Positions 7,900-16,609 of a stretch of DNA of 64,000 nucleotides are shown piece after piece. The stretch is from DASRCB01 sp035653295 (GTDB lineage Bacteria; Acidobacteriota; Terriglobia; Bryobacterales; Bryobacteraceae). The position numbers and the translations under genes are program-made. The DNA is taken from positions 1 through 64,000 of the forward strand of contig DASRCB010000140.1 of NCBI GenBank assembly GCA_035653295.1, read 5' to 3'. The notes beneath the pieces are model-generated. The model saw nothing but the letters and a program-made list of their open reading frames with translations, did not search any database and was not told the origin of the DNA. Within the stretch, counting starts at the first letter, position 1. Each line of letters starts with the position of its first letter.

Positions 7900-8388
7900 T
7901 TAGCGCCCGGGAAATGCACCGAGCAGGCGGCGCAGCAGGACGAGTTGTCCGATATGGTACGAGTTGTGGTCGGCGAGCAGCAGCGCCTCGCGCAGGAGAG
8001 TCTGGCCATTTCCCCAGGGAAACGGCCGGTACAGGTCGCGCGCGTTGTCCTGTAGCAGCTCCTCCATCGCGCGCGTATCCTCGCGGAACTGCTTCACCGA
8101 CTTTTCCCAGGCGCCCTCATCCGGCGGCTGGACGGTAGGCGGCCAATACTCGGCCGGCCATTTCAGCTCGCGGTAGCGTCCGTCCTCGTTGTGGCTGAAA
8201 TCGAGAATGTCGCGCTGCGCGATGCGCAGGTGCTCGAGCAACTGCCAGCCGCTGTGGGGCCCACCGTGCGGAATAGCGCCTTGCAGGGTTGGCGGAAAAT
8301 CCCGAACGGCATCGTCGAAACCCAGATGCGCCTGCCCGCCGCGCAGCAGTTCGATCAGATGCCGACGTAACCCCTGGTCGTGTTTCAT
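7900..8388 (-). CDS. DinB-like metal-binding four-helix protein
   Basis: A 162-residue DinB/YfiT-type protein. These are helical-bundle proteins with a metal site made of histidines: here HSGWQLLEHLRIAQRD in the second helix region and LLADHNSYHIGQLVLLRR near the C-terminus, the latter being the typical D-H-x-x-Y-H-x-G-Q signature. Some members are thiol-dependent transferases, most are unknown. The start is the ATG at 8388 (MKHDQGL); a longer frame exists but its extra residues are unlike the family. The 290 bases upstream to 8678 hold no gene I can support. It precedes the che operon on the same strand, 104 bp from cheW. Confidence 0.8.
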   Translation of the reverse strand: MKHDQGLRRHLIELLRGGQAHLGFDDAVRDFPPTLQGAIPHGGPHSGWQLLEHLRIAQRDILDFSHNEDGRYRELKWPAEYWPPTVQPPDEGAWEKSVKQFREDTRAMEELLQDNARDLYRPFPWGNGQTLLREALLLADHNSYHIGQLVLLRRLLGAFPGR

Positions 8389-8678
8389 GAGCTTGAGATG
8401 CTCGCGCGGACCGTTTGTTGCGGCAACGACCGGCCCCGCAACAGGATCGTCGATAACCGGTTCACACCGTGTCCTGACGAACGCCCGAGAGCGCAACCCT
8501 GCCGCACAAGAGGAGCGCACTCTGAAAACGAGTGGCGCCTCGTGTGGCGCCAGAGGTCGATCCCGGCGCCGGCCACGGTTCGATATTTTCCCGAGCCGAC
8601 GTGGTCAGCCGAAGAATTCAACGATTTGTCGGTGGGACGAGCGCTTCCCGGTGTTGTCGCGCGTGGGCCCGACCTGTG

Positions 8679-9008
8679 TCACGCGGATGCGGCCCTGCTG
8701 TACTCCTTGACCGCTTTCTCGATGCCCGGCGCGGCGTTGGCCAGATCCTGCGCGTTCATGACCGGCGTGAACGTCACCCGCGCATTGTAGGCGAGGAAGA
8801 ACGGCTCGGCGATCCCAGGGATCTGGGACGTGTCTGTCAGATCGAAGACGATGAATCCGCCCCGTTCGCCGCTGCTGCCGGCCGTAAAGTAGGCTGCCTC
8901 CGGCTTGAGGTTTTCGAGAAGTTTCTGGAACCTCGGCCCGAAACCGCCGGTGCGCGCCGCATTGTTTCCCGCTTCGACGGGAATGGAAATCTGCATCATC
9001 ATGCGCAT
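8679..9008 (-). CDS. Small conserved protein (DUF3303-like)
   Basis: A 109-residue soluble protein starting MRMMMQISIPVEAG, with the core FGPRFQKLLENLKPEAAYFTA and FIVFDLTD. It resembles small proteins often labelled DUF3303 or, without good support, 'panthothenate synthetase'; the likely fold is a dimeric alpha/beta barrel. The start at 9008 is fixed by a strong GGGAGGGCGG sequence just upstream. It is divergent from the ADOP permease gene, 85 bp away. Function unknown. Confidence 0.7.
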   Translation of the reverse strand: MRMMMQISIPVEAGNNAARTGGFGPRFQKLLENLKPEAAYFTAGSSGERGGFIVFDLTDTSQIPGIAEPFFLAYNARVTFTPVMNAQDLANAAPGIEKAVKEYSRAASA

Positions 9009-9093
9009 CGATCCGCCCTCCCGGGGCGTACCGGCAATCGTAGCACCGTGGGGAACCCGTTGGCTGAAGGCTCGTAATATCTGAGAGGCTCCC

Positions 9094-11652
9094 ATGAAGA
9101 ACCTGCGCAGCACGCTTCGCTACACGATCCGACAATTCCGCAAATCGCCCGTGTTTACGGTTGCCGCGGTGCTCACGCTGGCTTTGGGCATCGGTGGAAC
9201 CACCGCCATTTTCAACATGATTCACGCGGTGATGCTGCGCTCGCTGCCGGTTTCAGACCCCTCGCTGCTTTATCGGATCGGAGACGGCGACGACTGCTGC
9301 GTCGAAGGCGGGCCGCAGGAACGCTGGGGGATGTACTCCTACCCTCTGTACGAGCGGCTCAAGGCCGAGGCCCCGGAGTTTGACGAGATCGCCGCGTTCC
9401 AGGCGGGCGGAAGCCGGCTGAGCGTGCGCCGCCAGGGGCCGGGGCAGCCAGCACGTCCGCTGCGCTCCGAGTACGTCACTGGGAATTTCTTCTCCACGCT
9501 GGGCGTGCAGGCATTTGGCGGCCGTCTGCTCTCGCCGGACGATGACAAGGCCAGTGCGCCACCAGTCGCCGTGATGAGCCACCACGCCTGGCAGGCGGAC
9601 TACGGGTCCGATCCCTTCGTCGTGGGCTCCACCTTCGTTATTGAAGGGCATCCGTTCACGGTGATCGGCGTTACGCCGCCGGGCTTCTTCGGCGAGACTC
9701 TGCGCAGCGATCCACCGGATATCTGGATTCCCATCCAGCAGGAGCCACTCATCTCTGGCACGGGCGGTCTGCTTCGGCAGTCGGTGGGAGCCTGGCTGCG
9801 CGTCATCGGCCGCCTGCATCCGGGCGCATCAATCGCGGGCGTCGCGCCGCGGCTCACGGGCGTTTTGCGGCAGTGGATGGCGCACGATTCCGGGTATCCC
9901 GCCAACTGGATGGCGGACATCGTGCGCATGCTGCCGAAACAGATCATCAACGTCGTTCCCGCCGGCGCGGGGGTTGCGGTGATGAAGGAGGAGTACGCCG
10001 GAAGCCTGCGTATCCTGTTCGCGGTTTGCGGCCTGGTGCTTCTGATCGCCTGCGCGAATGTGGCGAACCTGCTGCTGGCTCGTGCCGTTGCTCGCCGCGG
10101 GCAAACGGCTCTGCGGTTGGCGCTGGGGGCGAGCCGGCGGCAGATCACGTCGCAGGCGCTGGTGGAATCGATTCTGCTGGCGATCGGCGGCGCGATCGCC
10201 GGACTCGCAGTCGCGGTGCTCGCCGGACGGCTGTTGCTGGCCCTTGCTTTTCGGGAATCTCACTTCCTGCCCATCAGCGTTCTGCCGTCGCCAATGGTCC
10301 TCGGCTTCGCCTTCGGGGTGGCATTATTGACGGGCATCGTCTTCGGCGCGGCTCCCGCCTGGTTTGCGACGCGAACCGATCCAGTCGAAGCGTTGCGCGG
10401 CGCCGGTCGCAGCACGGGCGACCGCTCCTCCTTCACGCGCCAGGCCCTGCTCATCGCGCAGGCCGCTCTGTCGGTAGTGCTGGTGGCCGGCGCAACCATG
10501 CTGGGCCGCAGCCTGAACAAGCTGGAGCACCAGGATTTTGGGTTCGCCACCACCGGACGTATTGTCGTGTCGCTGAACTCGCCCCCGGCCACGTACACCG
10601 TCCCGCAGCTCGAGGCTCTGTATCGGCGCATTGAAGACGGCATGAACGCATTACCGGGCGTGAAGGGCTCCGGGCTCGCCCTGTACAACCCGCTCACCGA
10701 CAACTGGGGCGAGCTGATCCTGGTATCCGGGCATCCGCCGCCGCGAATGGGCGAGAATGCGGGCGCGTCCTGGGACCGCGTGAGCGCCGATTACCTTCAA
10801 AACTTTGGCGTGCGGCTGGTGCGAGGCCGGTACTTTAATCGCGGCGATAACGACAACACCGAGCCGGTGGCGATCGTCAACGAAACGTTCGTCAAGCGCT
10901 TCTTCAGGAGCGATGAGGATCCACTCGGCCAGCACTTCGGCCTCGACCTGCCGCAGAACGCCGGCACCTTTCGTATTGTAGGCATCGTGCGCGACGCCAA
11001 GTTCGCCGGTTTTGCGCTGCGCCGGCCCGCGCGGCCGATGTTCTACGCGCCGCTTGCGCAGAACGTGGCATACAAGGATGCGCTCATGGCTCGGGTGGAG
11101 CTGGAATCGCATTTCATCGGTGGTCTGATGATGGTCACCAATGCGGCCCCGGGCGCGCTGGAGCCGCTTCTAACGCGTATGCTCGCGGCAGCGGACCCGA
11201 ACCTCACGATCAACAGCGTGCGCACCATCGGCGAACAGGTGGCGCTGACCTTCGATGAGGAGCGCGCGGTCGCCAGTCTCGCCGGACTGTTCGGCATTGT
11301 CGCACTGCTGCTCGCGGCCGTCGGACTCTACGGTGTCACGGCTTATACGGTTGCGCAGCGCACGAACGAGATTGGGATTCGCATGGCGCTCGGCGCCGAC
11401 CGCGGCGGCGTGGTGCGCTACGTACTGAGCGGAGCCCTGGCGCGCGTCGCGCTGGGGCTCGGACTCGGATTCCCTCTGGCCATCGGCGCGGGCCGGCTGA
11501 TCTCCAGCCAGCTGTACCAAGTCTCCTTCTGGGACCCGCTCGCACTCACCGTGGCGGCGGCTGCCCTGGCCCTGTGCGCGCTGGCGGCGGCCACGATCCC
11601 GGCCAGCGTCGCTGCGTCCATTTCACCGCTGGACGCTTTGAGAACTGAGTAA
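9094..11652 (+). CDS. ADOP-type ABC permease (duplicated FtsX/MacB)
   Basis: An 852-residue inner-membrane protein. The N-terminus (LRYTIRQFRKSPVFTVAAVLTLALGIG) and first membrane helix are typical of the acidobacterial duplicated orphan permease family. Two MacB-type periplasmic domains alternate with two FtsX permease cores of about three helices each: the first ends with ATRTDPVEALRGAG, the second with ISPLDALRTE, the standard FtsX tail, present twice. GAGAGG five bases before the ATG supports the start. No ATPase gene is adjacent, as usual for this family, and the transported or sensed substrate is unknown. These genes are very numerous in Solibacter-type genomes. Confidence 0.93.
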   Translation: MKNLRSTLRYTIRQFRKSPVFTVAAVLTLALGIGGTTAIFNMIHAVMLRSLPVSDPSLLYRIGDGDDCCVEGGPQERWGMYSYPLYERLKAEAPEFDEIAAFQAGGSRLSVRRQGPGQPARPLRSEYVTGNFFSTLGVQAFGGRLLSPDDDKASAPPVAVMSHHAWQADYGSDPFVVGSTFVIEGHPFTVIGVTPPGFFGETLRSDPPDIWIPIQQEPLISGTGGLLRQSVGAWLRVIGRLHPGASIAGVAPRLTGVLRQWMAHDSGYPANWMADIVRMLPKQIINVVPAGAGVAVMKEEYAGSLRILFAVCGLVLLIACANVANLLLARAVARRGQTALRLALGASRRQITSQALVESILLAIGGAIAGLAVAVLAGRLLLALAFRESHFLPISVLPSPMVLGFAFGVALLTGIVFGAAPAWFATRTDPVEALRGAGRSTGDRSSFTRQALLIAQAALSVVLVAGATMLGRSLNKLEHQDFGFATTGRIVVSLNSPPATYTVPQLEALYRRIEDGMNALPGVKGSGLALYNPLTDNWGELILVSGHPPPRMGENAGASWDRVSADYLQNFGVRLVRGRYFNRGDNDNTEPVAIVNETFVKRFFRSDEDPLGQHFGLDLPQNAGTFRIVGIVRDAKFAGFALRRPARPMFYAPLAQNVAYKDALMARVELESHFIGGLMMVTNAAPGALEPLLTRMLAAADPNLTINSVRTIGEQVALTFDEERAVASLAGLFGIVALLLAAVGLYGVTAYTVAQRTNEIGIRMALGADRGGVVRYVLSGALARVALGLGLGFPLAIGAGRLISSQLYQVSFWDPLALTVAAAALALCALAAATIPASVAASISPLDALRTE

Positions 11653-11734
11653 TCAGCGTAGTTCCGGCAGCCGAGGCTGGTCCAGAGCGCAATCACGCCC
11701 TGCCCGGTGAATTCGGAACTGGTCGGCAACGGTT

Positions 11735-12541
11735 CTACGGCGCGCTTACGATGCAGTCGAGATCGCGATAACTGACCACGCGCACGCCTGTTTCCCTGAG
11801 CGCGGTCCGAACCTCGTCCGAGGTCAGTGCATCGAGCTCGCGCCGCCGGCTTTCCCTGAGACGTGTTCTGGCGCCGCGCAGTTCATTGGTGCAGAATCCC
11901 GGGTGGCACATGAATTCGGTGGAGCCGTCGGGCAGGCTGCGGATCAGCGACGCGAGTTCCGCTCCATCGTAATGGCCGGTTACCTGGAAGCCGGCGAAAT
12001 GATCCGTCGTGCGGCACCCCTGCGCTTCCAGAACGCGATGAAAGCGGCCGCGCAGAAAGCCCATCCAACAGTTCAGGGCCCGGCGCGAAAACGGCACGCC
12101 GCGCGCCCGCAGCGGGAAATCGAAGGGACGGCGCACCCACCGGATGCCAAACTCGCGCGACAGCCGCGCCACCTCGGTCAGCACCGGAGGCAGCAGATGC
12201 GTGTGCTTGTGGGTATCGAGGTGCGAGGGCTGAATGCCCGCCGCGATCACGCGCTCGATCTGGGCGCGCAACTCGTCGTAGATGCGCATCTGCTTCCGGG
12301 CCAGCGCGATGAGCAGATCCGTTACTGAATCGGGATAGCGCGGCGCGCCGACCAGGGTCAGATGGACGCCCACGTCGAGCGCAGGATGCCGGGCCGCAAG
12401 CTGCACCGCATCGTCGAACGCCGCGCCATAGGCCATCAGCGTGGTTGCCGTGAGCACGCCCCGGCAATGCGCGTCAAGGATACCCGCGTTCACGTCGCCG
12501 GTGAACCCGAAATCGTCGGCGTTGATGACCAGCAGTTTCAA
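11735..12541 (-). CDS. YdjC/ChbG family deacetylase (HpnK-like)
   Basis: A 268-residue carbohydrate deacetylase of the YdjC fold. The metal site is seen in LLVINADDFGFT (Asp-Asp), HLDTHKHTHLLP (His) and the C-terminal FMCHPG. It begins with an ATGA overlap at the mlaD stop, so it is the last gene of the mla operon. Related proteins called HpnK are associated with hopanoid clusters, and HpnK is a reasonable guess because of the lipid-transport neighbours, but no hopanoid gene lies in the window. It may act on an acetylated sugar attached to a lipid. Confidence 0.85.
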   Translation of the reverse strand: MKLLVINADDFGFTGDVNAGILDAHCRGVLTATTLMAYGAAFDDAVQLAARHPALDVGVHLTLVGAPRYPDSVTDLLIALARKQMRIYDELRAQIERVIAAGIQPSHLDTHKHTHLLPPVLTEVARLSREFGIRWVRRPFDFPLRARGVPFSRRALNCWMGFLRGRFHRVLEAQGCRTTDHFAGFQVTGHYDGAELASLIRSLPDGSTEFMCHPGFCTNELRGARTRLRESRRRELDALTSDEVRTALRETGVRVVSYRDLDCIVSAP

Positions 12542-13611
12542 AATATGGCGAGCTTGATGCGCAGGAACTTCTTCGGGTTCGCCCGGAAATCCTGCATCAG
12601 CAGGTTCAGCTGACGCGTCGCGCCGTTCAGGTTATCGTAGAGCTGCTGATTGACCAGCAGCTGGCCGATGGTGCCCTGTCCGGCGTTGATCTTGTCCAGC
12701 ATGGTGTCCAATCGCGATACTGTAGCCGAAATCTGGTTGGCCAACTCATCACTCTTGAGCAGTTTGCCCGCTGTTCCCTTTCCGGCATTCAGGTCCGTGA
12801 GCAGCTGATGCATCTGCTGCACGCTGTCTCTGACCTGGTTGTAGAGCTCGGGATCTTTCAGCAGTTTGCCCGCGGTGCCCTCGCCCTGCTGAAGACCCGC
12901 CAGCAGGCTGTCGACTCGCCCCAGCGAGCCCTGTACCTGGTTATACAGCGCCGGATCGTAGACCAGCTTCCCCAGCGTTCCCTGAGTGCTGTTGAGCGCC
13001 GTCGCGATCTTCTGAACTTCAGTCACAATGTCCAGGAGGCGGTTATACAAGGTCTCGTCCACCAGCAGTTTGCCGATGCTCCCTTTGCCGGACTGGATTT
13101 GGTCGACGATGTCGTTGACCTTGTTGACGGTGAGTTGCAGGGAGCTGAGCACCGAGTAGCCCTGCTTTACGACATCCTCGAAGCCACGCGTATTGAGGGT
13201 GGCGAGAGTGGTGTTGTCCTGCACCGTCTGGCGGGCCGTGCCCTTGTTGATGTTGACGAACTTGGCCCCGAGCAGATTCGCGGCGCTCAACTCGGTGAGC
13301 GAGTCCACGGGAATCGCGGATAAAAACTGATCCTCCACCTGCAGGGTAATCTTGATCGCCTTCTGTGGATCGGACAACGTCGACAGCTGCACGTCCTTTA
13401 CCGCGCCGATGGTAAGGCCGTTCAGTGTCACCGGCGCACCCTGCGTCAGCCCGGTGGCGTCGTTCATGTAGGTGTATAGCGTGGAGTAACTCTGGAACAG
13501 CGGATGGCTACCGGTGATCAGGAATATGACCAGCGCCAGTATGGCCATGCCGACGACGGCCATTACTCCTACTTTGAGCCGCGCCCAGGAGGCCTTACCC
13601 GCGGCCGGCAT
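12538..13611 (-). CDS. mlaD: MlaD-type MCE lipid-binding protein with 34-residue repeats
   Basis: A 357-residue protein with one N-terminal membrane helix (about residues 12-33) and an MCE domain (YMNDATGLTQGAPVTLNG; about 45-125), placing it in the periplasm as the substrate-binding ring of an Mla-type phospholipid transporter. The C-terminal half has five copies of a GxGT-(A/I)-G-K-LL motif at residues 175, 209, 243, 277 and 311, an exact 34-residue period, each followed by an ELYNQV-like helix; the array probably forms a long helical barrel. It overlaps mlaF by 17 bp and the deacetylase gene by ATGA. It ends in a basic tail. Confidence 0.93.
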   Translation of the reverse strand: MPAAGKASWARLKVGVMAVVGMAILALVIFLITGSHPLFQSYSTLYTYMNDATGLTQGAPVTLNGLTIGAVKDVQLSTLSDPQKAIKITLQVEDQFLSAIPVDSLTELSAANLLGAKFVNINKGTARQTVQDNTTLATLNTRGFEDVVKQGYSVLSSLQLTVNKVNDIVDQIQSGKGSIGKLLVDETLYNRLLDIVTEVQKIATALNSTQGTLGKLVYDPALYNQVQGSLGRVDSLLAGLQQGEGTAGKLLKDPELYNQVRDSVQQMHQLLTDLNAGKGTAGKLLKSDELANQISATVSRLDTMLDKINAGQGTIGQLLVNQQLYDNLNGATRQLNLLMQDFRANPKKFLRIKLAIF

Positions 13612-14479
13612 CGTGCCTCACGAATCTGCGGACGTAGGGATCGCGAGAGGATTCCAGTTCCACCTGGCTGCCCTCGAATACCAGGCGTCCTTCGCAAAGA
13701 ACCATGAACACGGTGTCCAGCGATTTGTCGCCGGAGCCGCCCGCTTCATGCGAGACCGGCTCCAGACGTTCGCTGCGGGCATTGTATCGGAAGTCCGCCA
13801 TGAGCTCCCCGTCCTGATATCGATGCGTAACGATCATATTGGCCGCATCTTTCGTATCCCGCTCCTTTGCGATCAGAGCCATGATGGTATTCGCGGTAAT
13901 CGGGTCCAGACCCGCGGTGGGAGAATCGTAGAGCACCAGCGGCGGCTCGGTGACGATCGCCCGGGCGATACCCACCCTGCGGCGCATCCCGCCCGACAAT
14001 TCGCTCGGGAACTTATCGAGCGTGTGCTCCAGTTCGACGAAGCGCAGCGCCTCCTCAATCCTGCGATCTACTTCATCCTGCGACGGCTGCGAGGCAGCCT
14101 GCTGGTTGAGCAGCGGATAGGCCACGTTTTCAGCGACGGTCAGGGAATCGAAAAGGCCGCCTTCCTGGAACAGGACACCAACCCGGCTACGGATGCCAAA
14201 CAGATCCCGCTCCTCCGCATGTGTGATGTCTTCGCCGAACAGGAAGACGCGTCCCGCCGAGGCCCGAAGTAGGCCAATGGCGGTTTTCAGCAGCACGCTC
14301 TTGCCACTTCCCGCGGCGCCGAAGAGGACGCGCGTCTCCCCCGGCCACAAATCGAATGAAACGTCCTTCAGCGCGACATCGCTGTCGAACTGCACCGAGA
14401 CGTGCTCGAAGCGCATCAGCGGTTGCCCGCCATTGCCGCGCGATATTTTCTGCTCAGGGATGATGGCCTCGATCGGCAT
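13595..14479 (-). CDS. mlaF: Mla-type ABC transporter ATPase
   Basis: A 294-residue cytoplasmic ATPase of the Mla/Ttg2A type. Walker A GAAGSGKS lies near residue 54, the signature LSGGMRRRVGIARA and Walker B PLVLYDSPTAGLDP follow, then the H-loop as IVTHRYQDG. The tail after the ABC core is longer than minimal MlaF. It powers lipid movement through MlaE and MlaD. It starts four bases after mlaE ends and overlaps mlaD. Confidence 0.94.
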   Translation of the reverse strand: MPIEAIIPEQKISRGNGGQPLMRFEHVSVQFDSDVALKDVSFDLWPGETRVLFGAAGSGKSVLLKTAIGLLRASAGRVFLFGEDITHAEERDLFGIRSRVGVLFQEGGLFDSLTVAENVAYPLLNQQAASQPSQDEVDRRIEEALRFVELEHTLDKFPSELSGGMRRRVGIARAIVTEPPLVLYDSPTAGLDPITANTIMALIAKERDTKDAANMIVTHRYQDGELMADFRYNARSERLEPVSHEAGGSGDKSLDTVFMVLCEGRLVFEGSQVELESSRDPYVRRFVRHDAGRG

Positions 14480-14482
14480 GGG

Positions 14483-15274
14483 TTACGAGATATTGACGAA
14501 TACTCGCGTGATCAGCGTAGTCAGCACAAAGATCCAGACGACTGCGGCAACGACTGCTTGTGTGGTGGCGCGGCCTACGCCTTGTGTCCCGCCCGTCGTT
14601 CGCATGCCGTAGAAACAGCCTACCAGCGCAACGATAAATGCAAAAACGAACGGCTTGAGCAGACCCTGAACCACATCGTTGTAAGCCAGGATCTGGTAGG
14701 CCGGTGTCCAGTACTGGCCGGGCGTCAGGCGAAGAGAAAAATACGCAACGATAAAGCCGCCAAAGAGGCCCACCGTGTCGGCAATGATAGTCAGCAGCGG
14801 GAGCGTAGCGCAGGTGGCGATCATGCGCGGGGTGACAAGCTTTTGGATCGGATCGGTGCCGAGCGCGCGCATGGCGTCGATTTGTTCGGTGACCTTCATG
14901 GACCCGAGTTCGCTCGCAATTCCCGATGCGTTTCGGCCGGCCACCAGAATCGACGTGAGCACCGGCCCGAGCTCGCGCACCAGCGTGAGCATCACCACCG
15001 GACCCACCTGGCTCACCGCGCCGTACGTGGACAGGGCGCGCGACATCTGCATGGTGATGACCACCCCGGTAAAGAAGCCGACGAGGATGACAATCGGCAG
15101 GCTTCCCACGCCGATGACATCCATCTGGATGAAGATGTCATCGGCGTAATGGGGAGGCCGGACAAGGTTCTTTAACGCGCGTCCGGACAGGATGAAGAAA
15201 TCCTGAATCGCCGCTACCGGAGCTTTCAGAAAATCGAGCAAACGCTCTCCCCCCGACGAATCCGATGCTACCAT
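14483..15274 (-). CDS. mlaE: Mla-type ABC permease
   Basis: A 263-residue inner-membrane permease of the MlaE/YrbE family, about five to six helices. Family motifs are present: MQMSRALSTYGA, LVRELGPVLTSILVAGR, SELGSMKVTEQIDAMRALG. I use the ATG at 15274; a TTG at 15307 would add 11 residues running into the divergent peptidase gene. First gene of the mlaE-mlaF-mlaD-deacetylase operon. No MlaC or MlaB partner gene is nearby. Confidence 0.93.
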   Translation of the reverse strand: MVASDSSGGERLLDFLKAPVAAIQDFFILSGRALKNLVRPPHYADDIFIQMDVIGVGSLPIVILVGFFTGVVITMQMSRALSTYGAVSQVGPVVMLTLVRELGPVLTSILVAGRNASGIASELGSMKVTEQIDAMRALGTDPIQKLVTPRMIATCATLPLLTIIADTVGLFGGFIVAYFSLRLTPGQYWTPAYQILAYNDVVQGLLKPFVFAFIVALVGCFYGMRTTGGTQGVGRATTQAVVAAVVWIFVLTTLITRVFVNIS

Positions 15275-15297
15275 ACAAGCGGTCCGGATCCGGTCGC

Positions 15298-16257
15298 ATG
15301 CAAACAAAAGGGCTGACAGATGTTGCGGGCATCGCGGTCGGCCATGTCTCTGATTTCGATGGGCTTACCGGCTGCACCGCGGTGCTGTGCACGAGCGGTG
15401 CGGTGGGCGGCGTGGATGTTCGCGGGTCGGCCACCGGGTCCGAAGAACTCGACCTGCTCAACCCTCTGCATACCACCGATCGCATCCATGCGGTGATGCT
15501 GGCTGGCGGCAGCGCATTCGGTCTGGAGGCGGCTTCCGGCGTGCGCCGTTATCTGGAGCGCGAGGGCGTTGGATACCAGACCGGCGCCGCGCGCGTGCCG
15601 CTTGTCCCGGCAGCGATTATCTATGATCTCTCGATCGGAAAAGCGAGCGCCCGGCCGACCCGCGAGATGGGCGAGGCCGCGGCAGCGCACGCCAGCTCCG
15701 GGCCGGTTCAGGAAGGCCCCGTGGGCGCGGGCACGGGCGCGACCGTGGGCAAACTGCTGGGCATGGATCACGCCATGAAGTCGGGGCTGGGCACGGCGAC
15801 CGTTTCACTCAGCGGCGGCGTCGTGGTTTCCGCGCTGGCGGTGGTGAACGCCGTAGGCGACGTGATCGATCCTGAAACGGGACGGATCCTCGCGGGCACG
15901 CGCGTATCGGCTGCATCGCGTGAGTTCGCGAACAGCACGCGCCTGCTCGAAAGCGGCAACGCGCGGCAACCGCTGCGAAGGCAGAACACGACGCTGGTGG
16001 TGGTGGCTACGGATGCGCTGCTGTCGAAGCCCGCCTGCACCAAGCTGGCGCAGTTGGCCAGCGCGGGCGTGGCGCGGACCATCTCGCCTGTGTGGACCAC
16101 GTACGACGGCGACATCGTATTCGCGCTGTCGGTGGGCCGCGCGCAGGCGGACATCAACGCGCTTGGGGTAGCGGCGGCAAAGGCCACGTCGCAGGCGATC
16201 CTGCGCGCGGTGCGGCTGGCCCCCTCAATGGGGGGAGTTCCCGGGCTGGCAGTGTAA
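15298..16257 (+). CDS. P1 family peptidase (DmpA/S58-like)
   Basis: A 319-residue N-terminal-nucleophile-type peptidase of the DmpA/endo-aminopeptidase family. Recognisable parts are DVAGIAVGHVSDFDGLTGCTAVLC, VMLAGGSAFGLEAASGVRRYLE, the GAGTGATVGKLLGM stretch before the expected self-cleavage/nucleophile site, and a C-terminal GSVSV-like block. It has no signal peptide. The ATG at 15298 is chosen (MQTKGLTD); an ATG 11 codons earlier is possible. Transcribed divergently from mlaE with almost no gap. The end overlaps the small minus-strand gene at 16225-16524 by 33 bp. Confidence 0.88.
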   Translation: MQTKGLTDVAGIAVGHVSDFDGLTGCTAVLCTSGAVGGVDVRGSATGSEELDLLNPLHTTDRIHAVMLAGGSAFGLEAASGVRRYLEREGVGYQTGAARVPLVPAAIIYDLSIGKASARPTREMGEAAAAHASSGPVQEGPVGAGTGATVGKLLGMDHAMKSGLGTATVSLSGGVVVSALAVVNAVGDVIDPETGRILAGTRVSAASREFANSTRLLESGNARQPLRRQNTTLVVVATDALLSKPACTKLAQLASAGVARTISPVWTTYDGDIVFALSVGRAQADINALGVAAAKATSQAILRAVRLAPSMGGVPGLAV

Positions 16258-16524
16258 AAGGCGCCGGGCGGCCGTTCTTCGAACGGAGCTGGCAATGCCT
16301 TCCGTATTCGTAAGAGCCTGAGGTCCGGTCTGGAACTGTTCATGCTCGCTATTCCGGCTCAGGGGCGGCTGCTTACTCGCGTCACCCGCGTGCTCCACGA
16401 TGACCGGGAAAACGGTCAGATTCTCCTGCGTGCTGGGCGGCAGGACCCGGGATCGCGGCATGGTTCCGGCGCCCGCTGCGAGCGCCTCTGCCGCCAGCAG
16501 CGCAATTGCAATTCGTATTGGCAC
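16225..16524 (-). CDS. Small putative secreted protein, possible truncated ARPP-1-like gene
   Basis: A 99-codon frame starting with GTG at 16524, supported by a strong Shine-Dalgarno (GGGAGGA) five bases upstream. It begins with a plausible signal peptide (VPIRIAIALLAAEALAAGAG) and then contains ENLTVFPVIVEHAGD, which resembles the start of secreted ARPP-1/DUF6569-type proteins; I recall this from the family and could not check it. The rest does not resemble that family and it converges with the peptidase gene, so it may be a truncated remnant. A perfect CCGTTC-TTC-GAACGG palindrome lies inside it at 16272-16286. Confidence 0.45.
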   Translation of the reverse strand: MPIRIAIALLAAEALAAGAGTMPRSRVLPPSTQENLTVFPVIVEHAGDASKQPPLSRNSEHEQFQTGPQALTNTEGIASSVRRTAARRLLHCQPGNSPH

Positions 16525-16609
16525 GGATATCCTCCCGGCCAAAGAACGCGAATCCACGCCGTTCCTGCATGGGAACGGGGCGCCAGCCTCACGATAAACT
16601 GGTGACGCG

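Noticed and set aside
9060..9080. TTGGCT and TAATAT before the ADOP gene as a promoter
   Set aside because: They are only 9 bases apart, not 16-18.
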